Of a DNA stretch of 64,000 nt, positions 58,232 to 64,000 are shown one piece after another. The notes beneath the pieces were generated by a model. That model was not told where the DNA came from. It did not search any database and saw only the letters and a list, made by a program, of their open reading frames with translations. Both the position numbers and the translations under genes were made by a program. Location: NCBI GenBank assembly GCA_025998755.1, contig AP024674.1, positions 1,664,162 to 1,728,161 on the forward strand. Reading direction: 5' to 3'. The stretch is from Armatimonadota bacterium (GTDB lineage: Bacteria > Armatimonadota > UBA5829 > DSUL01). Numbering within the stretch: position 1 is the stretch's first letter; every line of letters begins with the position of its first letter.

Positions 58232-59449
58232 CTAACGCAGGCCTGGGACGGCGGGAACGCTATCACCAACGTCCGGAAGGTGCTCTCCGGTTCCCGGCAG
58301 CAGGTCCTCCGGCGCGAACAGGCTCCGCTGAGGCAGGGCCTCACCACCCGGACCAGCATCGCTCAACAGCCCGTCCCGGTCCACCACATAGAGATACTCC
58401 CGGTTCCGCAGATGGCTCACGCGCCCCACCTTCCGGCCTTCCGGGTTGTAAATACCGATCTGCGCGCCCACATAGCGCTTGTAGTCCTGCTCCACCACCC
58501 GGATATTTGCCTCCCGCCCGAAGACATCCGTAAGAAGCGCCTCCATCCCGGCGCGGCTGACGAACCCTTCATTGTTGAACGAGATGATGACCACGCGGGC
58601 TCTTACCTCTTTCAGCACCGAACGGAAAGCCGGAAGGAAGTTCTTGCGGGAGTTGAACGGACTCTTGCGATCACGGCAGTCCACCCGCTTGCAGGCCACT
58701 CCATAGACCTCCGGGCGGTCCCAGCGCACCAGAGTCTCCCAGATGTGATAGTTGGAAAGATAGGAGTGCTGGTTGTATGGCGGGTCCAGATACGCAACGT
58801 CTCCCTCCAACTGCTGCGCCGCTTCCTGAGCATCCAGCATAAAGGCTTGTCCCTTGCCTGCCCTCGCGCGCGGAAGCACGTTCGGCACGCGCAGGCACAG
58901 GTCGTTCAAAGCGCGCGGAGCCCAATCTTTCAGATAGGCCATCTGAAGTCCCGTGGTGGAGTCCACCCGATCGGCGGCCTCCATCAACGAGACCAGCAGG
59001 ACCGCCTCCAATTCCTCCGGCAGGCACTTCGCGGCGATGGCCTCCCGGATGGCATCGATTCTTTCACCGTTCTTCGGGTGAAAGAAGCGCGACCGTATGC
59101 AGTAGGTCTCGGTGAAGTAGCCTGGTCTCCCCGGCAGAGCGTTCAGCTCGCGGATGAGTCTGATGGCGTCCTCCAGCACGTCTTCGCGATCAGCCTGAAC
59201 GTAGCATCGGGCAAGCGTGGCCGCGTAGGCGTTGTGGTCGTTCGCCATCACCCGCCAGCCCAGGCCCTTCATGGCGTGCCCCACGCGGGAAGTCCCGGAG
59301 AACAGATCCAGGAACGTGCCAAGGCGAGGGGCGGCCCTCACCGTCCGGATGATGGCATCCAGCAGAGCCCGTTTGGAACCGATGTATTTGACCATTGTCC
59401 GGGTCCGACTCTGCGCAGAGGATAGCCGACGCCGCGGGCTGCGCGCCAT
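58232..59449 (-). CDS. Solitary DNA adenine methyltransferase (D12 class)
   Basis: A 405-residue N6-adenine DNA methyltransferase. It has YIGSKRALL (about 22-30), the AdoMet site DLFSGTSRVG (48-57), and the catalytic DPPY (222-225). The C-terminal half is a variable target-recognition region. No restriction endonuclease gene is adjacent, so it may act in gene regulation or genome maintenance rather than restriction. The start at 59449 is chosen for GGAG 8 nt upstream. An ATG at 59395 would begin closer to the conserved part. It diverges from the GH99-like gene with overlapping promoters. Confidence 0.85.
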   Translation of the reverse strand: MARSPRRRLSSAQSRTRTMVKYIGSKRALLDAIIRTVRAAPRLGTFLDLFSGTSRVGHAMKGLGWRVMANDHNAYAATLARCYVQADREDVLEDAIRLIRELNALPGRPGYFTETYCIRSRFFHPKNGERIDAIREAIAAKCLPEELEAVLLVSLMEAADRVDSTTGLQMAYLKDWAPRALNDLCLRVPNVLPRARAGKGQAFMLDAQEAAQQLEGDVAYLDPPYNQHSYLSNYHIWETLVRWDRPEVYGVACKRVDCRDRKSPFNSRKNFLPAFRSVLKEVRARVVIISFNNEGFVSRAGMEALLTDVFGREANIRVVEQDYKRYVGAQIGIYNPEGRKVGRVSHLRNREYLYVVDRDGLLSDAGPGGEALPQRSLFAPEDLLPGTGEHLPDVGDSVPAVPGLR

Positions 59450-59454
59450 GGGTT

Positions 59455-59484
59455 TTGACTCCGGCAGGCGTGGAGCGGTATACT
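59455..59484 (+). promoter_or_regulatory. Promoter of the GH99-like gene, overlapping a divergent one
   Basis: TTGACT (59455-59460) and TATACT (59479-59484) with an 18-nt spacer. Transcription should start near 59491, only 3 nt before the ATG at 59494, so the mRNA may be nearly leaderless. The minus-strand TATACC (59482-59477) shares the same core and could be the -10 of the methyltransferase gene. Confidence 0.55.
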
Positions 59485-59493
59485 CGCTGCGCC

Positions 59494-62256
59494 ATGAGAG
59501 TTGCGCTCACCTTTCCGGTGCTTGTGTTACTGCTCGTCGGACAGGCATCCTGCCAGGAGGCGATGCGGGAATGGGTCTTCGCGGGGGCTTCCTCGATGCA
59601 GGGATGGTCTCCGAACGCCGCAGCAGAAGGCGCGCGCCTTACGCCGGAGGGGCTACAGGCGGGGCCGAGCGAGTTCGACCCGTTCTTGATTGTCAGCGGC
59701 CTGTCCATTCCCGGTCATCCTGCGATGCGGGTGGAGGTGGAAGCAGGATGCGACCGGGACGGTGAGTGGCAGCTTTTCTGGGCGGTGGATGAGGAGGGCC
59801 CGTTCGGCGGCTTTTCCGAGCAGAGGTCGGCGCGGTTCTTTGTGAGGGCCGGCCAGATCCGCCCCTACGTGGTCTTCCCGGGGTGGCAGACCGGTGAGCG
59901 CATCCTGAAGCTCAGGCTGGATGCCCCCGACTACAGCACTTTCACAGTGCGGGCGATCCGGCTGACGAGACCGGTGACGGACCCATCCGAAGAGAAAGTG
60001 TCTGCCGTGGCGGAGTGGACATTCCCGACCGATGCCAGCCAGTGGAGCGTTTTTCCGTCGGGCAGGCCGGCGATCGCCGGGGCTGGTCCAGAGGGATGGA
60101 AGCTCGAGGGCGGGAGCGGAACGATTGCTATGTCCCCGGTGCTGCAGCTGGACGCGGACCAGAACACTTGGGTGACGATCGCCGCGCGCTCCACGCGGGA
60201 GACGCGAATTGCGCTGCGATGGCTCTGTTCGCAAAAGGGCGGCCTGCACAGCCTCACTGTCCCCCTCCAAAGGAGCGAGAAGGCGCGGTTCTACAATGTG
60301 GACCTATCCGGGAACAACGACTGGCAGGGACGCATCACGATGATCGGGGTGGAAGCTCCGGAAGAGGACAGGGCGGATGTTTATCTGGTATCCCTGAAAG
60401 CGGGACCAGAGCGCGGCGGCCCGGCGCAGTTGGAGGTGGCGCTGGCTGATTTCGCAGCTCCGTTTGTGCGTCAGGGGTGGGACGCCAGCTTCGAGGCGCG
60501 CATCTTGAACACCGGAGGCGCGCCCTCCCCGCCTGCCAAGGTGACTCTGACGCCCCTCGGGGCGCTGAGCCTTGCCCCGGGGCAGCCCGCGACCCAAGTG
60601 CTGGCGGCGCTGGCTCCCGGAGAGACCCGGACGATCAACTGGAGGGTGAAAGCATCGGAGGGCAACAGTCACGGGGTGGAGTTGAAACTGCAGGCGGGCG
60701 AGTCCGAGCAGACGCGGACTGTCTCCCTGACATGCCATCCGGCCCTGCCGGAACGCCTGACCCGGAAGGCAGCCTACGTCCCCCTTCCCGAACCTGCCTC
60801 CACAGGCGATTACCTTGTGGGCGCTTACTATTTTCCCGGCTGGCAGACCTACAGCCGCTGGTCCTGCCTGGACGACTTCCCGGAGCGGCACCCTGTGCTG
60901 GGATACTACCGGGAAGGCGATCCAGAGGTTGCCGACTGGCACATCAAGTGGGCGCTGGAACACGGGATCAGCTTCTTAATCTACGATTGGTACTGGTCCG
61001 CGGGCAACCGCTGGCTGGAGCACGCCTTACACGACGGCTACTTCCGTGCACGCTATCGAGACCGGCTGAAGTTCTGCCTGCTGTGGGCCAACCACAATCC
61101 GAAAGGCACCTCCTCATTGAAGGACCTGGAGGCCGTCACGCGACACTGGATAGAACACTACTTCCGGCGGCCGGAGTATCTCAGGGTGGACGGCAAACCG
61201 GTGATCGTGATCTTCAGCCCCCACCGCTTCCGGGAGGACATGGGTGTCGAGGGGACGCGCCGAGCCCTCGAGCGCTCCCGTGAGATTTGCCGCGAAGCCG
61301 GGTTGCCGGGCATCTACTTCGTGGCCTGCACCTACCCCGGAGAGGGAAACATCCGCCTGCTGGAGCAGGAGGGATATGACGCGCTCTCCGGCTATAACTA
61401 CCCCTCCGCGGGAGATGGCGGCCGCAAGGTGGCACCGTATGACGATATGGTCCGGGGCTACAAGGAGTTCTGGGAGGCCATTGACGCGGCAGCCACCATA
61501 CCCTACATCCCTGTCACCGAACCAGGTTGGGACTCGCGTCCCTGGCACGGCTTGGACGCAAGGGTGCGCACCGGCAAGCATCCGGACAAGTTCCGAAATA
61601 TGCTCGCCAACGCGCGGGAATTTTTGGACAGCGCCGGCCGCAGGCTGCCCGGCGGGCAGAAGATCGTCTTTGTGGAGGCGTGGAACGAGTTCGGAGAGGG
61701 CGACTACATCGAGCCGCACCGGGAGTTCGGATTCGGCTACCTGGACGCCATTCGAGACGTTTTCTCCACGGCGCCCGACCAGCATTACGATGTGGTCCCT
61801 GAGGACGTCGGGCTGGGCCCGTACACCTTGCCAAAACCGGAAGACGCCTCCGGGTGGGATTTCCGCGGCAAGCGCCACGATGTCTTCTTCCAGAATCTAA
61901 AGGAAGAGTCGAGCGATGCGGCGGGTCTCCGGATGATCTCGACGGGCGACGACGCGGCCCTGTATCTGCCGGGAACCCGGCTGAATGCGGAGCGGTTCCG
62001 GTGCATCGAGATCCGTATGAGCGTGACGGCGGGCAGACAGGCCCAGCTGTTCTGGACGTCGGGCGACGGGTTCAAGGAGGTCTGGAGTCAGAGGTTCAAC
62101 ATCGTGCCCGACGGGGCGATGCGCACCTACCATCTGGATCTTTCCGGCAAGCCCCGATGGCGGGGAACCATCCGGCAACTGCGCCTGGACCCGTGCGAGG
62201 TGCAAGGCGCGAAGGTGACTCTGGAATCACTCCGGCTGCTGGAGAGCTGTCCCTGA
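59494..62256 (+). CDS. Secreted GH99-like (WbsX-type) glycan-active protein
   Basis: A 920-residue protein with a signal peptide (LTFPVLVLLLVGQASC). Two beta domains (about 25-190 and 200-330) and a CARDB-like stretch lead to the GH99/WbsX-like domain (about 435-750): YYFPGWQTYSRWSC, WALEHGISFLIYDWYWS, KPVIVIFSPH, and FVEAWNEFGEGDYIEPH. A further beta domain ends the protein. The repeated beta domains look like CBM-type modules. It probably degrades or modifies an extracellular polysaccharide. Its last 30 nt overlap the end of pyrF on the other strand. No Shine-Dalgarno site is seen. Confidence 0.82.
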   Translation: MRVALTFPVLVLLLVGQASCQEAMREWVFAGASSMQGWSPNAAAEGARLTPEGLQAGPSEFDPFLIVSGLSIPGHPAMRVEVEAGCDRDGEWQLFWAVDEEGPFGGFSEQRSARFFVRAGQIRPYVVFPGWQTGERILKLRLDAPDYSTFTVRAIRLTRPVTDPSEEKVSAVAEWTFPTDASQWSVFPSGRPAIAGAGPEGWKLEGGSGTIAMSPVLQLDADQNTWVTIAARSTRETRIALRWLCSQKGGLHSLTVPLQRSEKARFYNVDLSGNNDWQGRITMIGVEAPEEDRADVYLVSLKAGPERGGPAQLEVALADFAAPFVRQGWDASFEARILNTGGAPSPPAKVTLTPLGALSLAPGQPATQVLAALAPGETRTINWRVKASEGNSHGVELKLQAGESEQTRTVSLTCHPALPERLTRKAAYVPLPEPASTGDYLVGAYYFPGWQTYSRWSCLDDFPERHPVLGYYREGDPEVADWHIKWALEHGISFLIYDWYWSAGNRWLEHALHDGYFRARYRDRLKFCLLWANHNPKGTSSLKDLEAVTRHWIEHYFRRPEYLRVDGKPVIVIFSPHRFREDMGVEGTRRALERSREICREAGLPGIYFVACTYPGEGNIRLLEQEGYDALSGYNYPSAGDGGRKVAPYDDMVRGYKEFWEAIDAAATIPYIPVTEPGWDSRPWHGLDARVRTGKHPDKFRNMLANAREFLDSAGRRLPGGQKIVFVEAWNEFGEGDYIEPHREFGFGYLDAIRDVFSTAPDQHYDVVPEDVGLGPYTLPKPEDASGWDFRGKRHDVFFQNLKEESSDAAGLRMISTGDDAALYLPGTRLNAERFRCIEIRMSVTAGRQAQLFWTSGDGFKEVWSQRFNIVPDGAMRTYHLDLSGKPRWRGTIRQLRLDPCEVQGAKVTLESLRLLESCP

Positions 62257-62979
62257 CGCAGCGGCGATCTCTTCCAGGATGGCGTGGCAGGCGGCCAGCG
62301 GGTCCGCAGCCTGGGTGATGGGCCGGCCTACTACCAGATAGTCCGACCCGGCCCGGATGGCCTGTTGCGGCGTATTCACCCTGACCTGATCCTGAACGTC
62401 CGACCCGGCCGGGCGGATGCCCGGCGTCACGATGCAGAAACCCGGTCCGCAAGCCCGACGGATGGCCGCCGCATCGGGACCGGGAGCCACAACCCCGTCC
62501 AGTCCCGAGTCTCTGGCGAGACGAGCCAGGCGCAGCACGTGCGTTTCGATCGCCCCGGGAACGCCAAGCTCGTCGCCCAACGTTTCCGGCCCGATGCTGG
62601 TCAGGACGGTGACTGCGATCAGGAGCGGCGGGTCCACTCCCGCTTCATTGGCGGCGGCGCGCGCGGCCTGCGCCGCGCGCCTCATCGCCTCGCTCCCAGC
62701 GGAGGCGTGGAGATTCATCATCCACACACCTGCGCGGGCGGCCGAAGCCACCGCTCCCGCAACTGTGTTGGGGATATCGTGAAACTTCAGGTCCAGAAAG
62801 ATGCGACGCGCACCCGCGTTCTTCAAACGCTCCAGAAGGGCCGGCCCCTCTGCCACGAAGAGCTCCAGCCCCACCTTGAACGCCACTCCCGACGGCGCCA
62901 GAAGCGCCGTCATCCGCTCCGCGGACGCTGCGTCCGGGAAATCCAGAGCGATGATCAGCCTTCGCGCGGGATCTGTCAC
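62227..62979 (-). CDS. pyrF: Orotidine 5'-phosphate decarboxylase
   Basis: A 250-residue enzyme catalysing the last step of UMP synthesis. It has LIIALDF near the start, FKVGLELF, and the catalytic FLDLKFHDIPNTV (Asp63, Lys65, Asp68), with TPGIRPAG and DYLVVGRPI near the end. The length is normal. The GTG start overlaps the pyrD stop by 4 nt (GTGA), showing translational coupling. The end of the gene overlaps the 3' end of the convergent GH99-like gene by 30 nt. Confidence 0.95.
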   Translation of the reverse strand: MTDPARRLIIALDFPDAASAERMTALLAPSGVAFKVGLELFVAEGPALLERLKNAGARRIFLDLKFHDIPNTVAGAVASAARAGVWMMNLHASAGSEAMRRAAQAARAAANEAGVDPPLLIAVTVLTSIGPETLGDELGVPGAIETHVLRLARLARDSGLDGVVAPGPDAAAIRRACGPGFCIVTPGIRPAGSDVQDQVRVNTPQQAIRAGSDYLVVGRPITQAADPLAACHAILEEIAAASGTALQQPE

Positions 62980-63923
62980 GTCGCTGGCTCCTGCATTCGG
63001 GTGACCGTCCCAACGATCTCCGAGGGGCTGGAGAACCCGTTCGAGGCCAGATACTCGCGGATGCCCTCGATGATGGAAAGCGGCGCGAGCGGGTCCACGA
63101 AGTTCACCGTGCCCACCTGAACACAGCTTGCGCCGGCCAGCAGGAATTCGATGGCATCCTCTGCTGTGGCGATCCCACCGATGCCCATCACCGGGATGCT
63201 CACCGCCTGCGCAGCCTGATACACCATCCGCAGGGCCACTGGCTTGATGCACGGGCCGGAAAGCCCTCCCGTGACATTAGCCAGCCGAAAAGTGCGCGTC
63301 TTGATATCGATGGCCGTGCCGACCAGCGTGTTGATGAGCGAAATGCCGTCCGCCCCCGCCTCCTCACACGCCCGCGCGAAGGGGCGGATGTCCGTGACGT
63401 TCGGCGAGAGCTTGGGGATGACCGGCAGCCGGGTGCGCTCACGGACGGCGCTGACCACCCGATGCGTCATGGCCGGGTCTGCCGCGAACTCCTCGTGACC
63501 GTGCTCCACGTTCGGGCAACTGATGTTGATCTCGAGCGCATGGACCCCTTCCACATCGTCCAGACGGGCCGCGAGCTCGGCATAGTCTTCCACCCGGTTG
63601 CCCACGATGTTTACCACAACCTTGGTATCGAACTGGCGGAGGAAGGGCAGCTTATCCGCGACGAAGGACTCCACCCCGTCGTTCTGAAGGCCGATGGCGT
63701 TCAGCATTCCGGAGGGGGTCTCAAGGATGCGGGGCGGAGGGTTACCTTTGCGCGGCTCCAGCGAGGTGCCCTTCACGCAGATGCCGCCGAGCAGCGAAAG
63801 GTCGTAGATGCGGGCGAACTCCCGGCCGAACCCGAACGTCCCGGATGCCACCAGCACCGGATTCTTGAAGCGCACCCCGGCGAAATTCACTGCCAGGCTG
63901 ACGCGATCCGGGCTCAGTCCCAT
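62976..63923 (-). CDS. pyrD: Dihydroorotate dehydrogenase, catalytic subunit (type 1B)
   Basis: A 315-residue FMN enzyme oxidising dihydroorotate to orotate. Marks are NPVLVASGTFGFG, NAIGLQNDGV, the catalytic cysteine in NISCPN (Cys136), and PVMGIGGIATAEDAIEFLLAG. It belongs to the NAD-linked type 1B because the tail of a PyrK electron-transfer subunit ends just upstream. The ATG overlaps the pyrK stop by 10 nt and the stop overlaps pyrF, so pyrK-pyrD-pyrF are one operon. Confidence 0.96.
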   Translation of the reverse strand: MGLSPDRVSLAVNFAGVRFKNPVLVASGTFGFGREFARIYDLSLLGGICVKGTSLEPRKGNPPPRILETPSGMLNAIGLQNDGVESFVADKLPFLRQFDTKVVVNIVGNRVEDYAELAARLDDVEGVHALEINISCPNVEHGHEEFAADPAMTHRVVSAVRERTRLPVIPKLSPNVTDIRPFARACEEAGADGISLINTLVGTAIDIKTRTFRLANVTGGLSGPCIKPVALRMVYQAAQAVSIPVMGIGGIATAEDAIEFLLAGASCVQVGTVNFVDPLAPLSIIEGIREYLASNGFSSPSEIVGTVTRMQEPAT

Positions 63924-64000
63924 ATCAGCCTCGCCGCATCCACCACAGGGCCTTCCACGCAGGCGCGCTGGAACTCGAAGTCCTCAGGGCCGTCGCCGGT
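63914..64000 (-). CDS. pyrK: PyrK, dihydroorotate dehydrogenase electron-transfer subunit (3' end)
   Basis: The last 28 codons of a gene continuing beyond the window. The residues RACVEGPVVDAARLIWD match the conserved C-terminus of PyrK, which binds FAD and a [2Fe-2S] cluster and passes electrons from PyrD to NAD. It overlaps the pyrD start by 10 nt. The call rests on this tail and on the neighbouring type 1B pyrD. Confidence 0.8.
   Translation of the reverse strand, partial: TGDGPEDFEFQRACVEGPVVDAARLIWD

Overview
The window is a high-GC bacterial chromosome segment. The best fit is Armatimonadota (formerly Armatimonadetes). The prepilin-like protein at 20808-21521 carries the [16 protein letters not shown] ... 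[13 protein letters not shown] signature typical of that phylum, together with an H-X9-DG motif. Other fitting traits are a large multi-spanning DUF6785/6784-like protein, several secreted glycan-active proteins, PhyH, Gfo/Idh/MocA and FAH-family enzymes, and PEP-CTERM proteins. The 16S gene inside the window would settle the assignment; I could not search it.

Layout, left to right. 1-13.7 kb: sugar-related genes (DUF4380 protein, PhyH dioxygenase, beta-propeller glycosidase-like protein, Gfo/Idh/MocA oxidoreductase, NagA-like deacetylase, GH38 alpha-mannosidase), interrupted by ricT-metG-DUF2231. A DUF6785-like membrane-protein gene at 8898-10882 is broken by two frameshifts. 13.8-21.5 kb: a small secreted protein, FAH hydrolase, two tandem type II secretion/pilus F proteins with folK and lpdA, tRNA-Leu(TAA), a CPBP protease and the prepilin-like protein. 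21.6-25.6 kb: alanine dehydrogenase and three consecutive paralogous PEP-CTERM genes. 25.9-31.96 kb: a complete rRNA operon on the minus strand (tandem promoters, 16S, tRNA-Ile, tRNA-Ala, 23S, 5S, terminator). 32.1-44 kb: cell-envelope and housekeeping genes (PBP1A-type, PBP2-type, tyrS, uppP, AI-2E exporter family, wecB, wecA/tagO-like, glyA). 44-51 kb: GHL10-type glycoside hydrolase diverging from a PfkB kinase, then a 1128-residue secreted protein, an aminotransferase and an Lrp regulator. 52-58.2 kb: dicarboxylate symporter, Cys-rich small protein, nrdR, glutamate formimidoyltransferase, ftsH. 58.2-64 kb: solitary adenine methyltransferase diverging from a GH99-like secreted protein, then pyrF, pyrD and the 3' end of pyrK.

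Functionally the window mixes core genes (translation, lipid-carrier and peptidoglycan metabolism, pyrimidine synthesis, proteolysis) with genes of a saprophytic glycan-degrading lifestyle. UppP, WecA and WecB all act on the undecaprenyl-phosphate/UDP-GlcNAc branch that also feeds the two PBPs. I see no transposase, integrase, CRISPR array or prophage genes. The most unusual parts are the PEP-CTERM trio, the twice-frameshifted membrane-protein gene, the zinc-knuckle insertion in the GH38 enzyme, the periplasmic insert in the symporter, and the overlapping divergent promoters at 59.45-59.49 kb. Promoter and terminator calls come from reading consensus hexamers and inverted repeats by eye.
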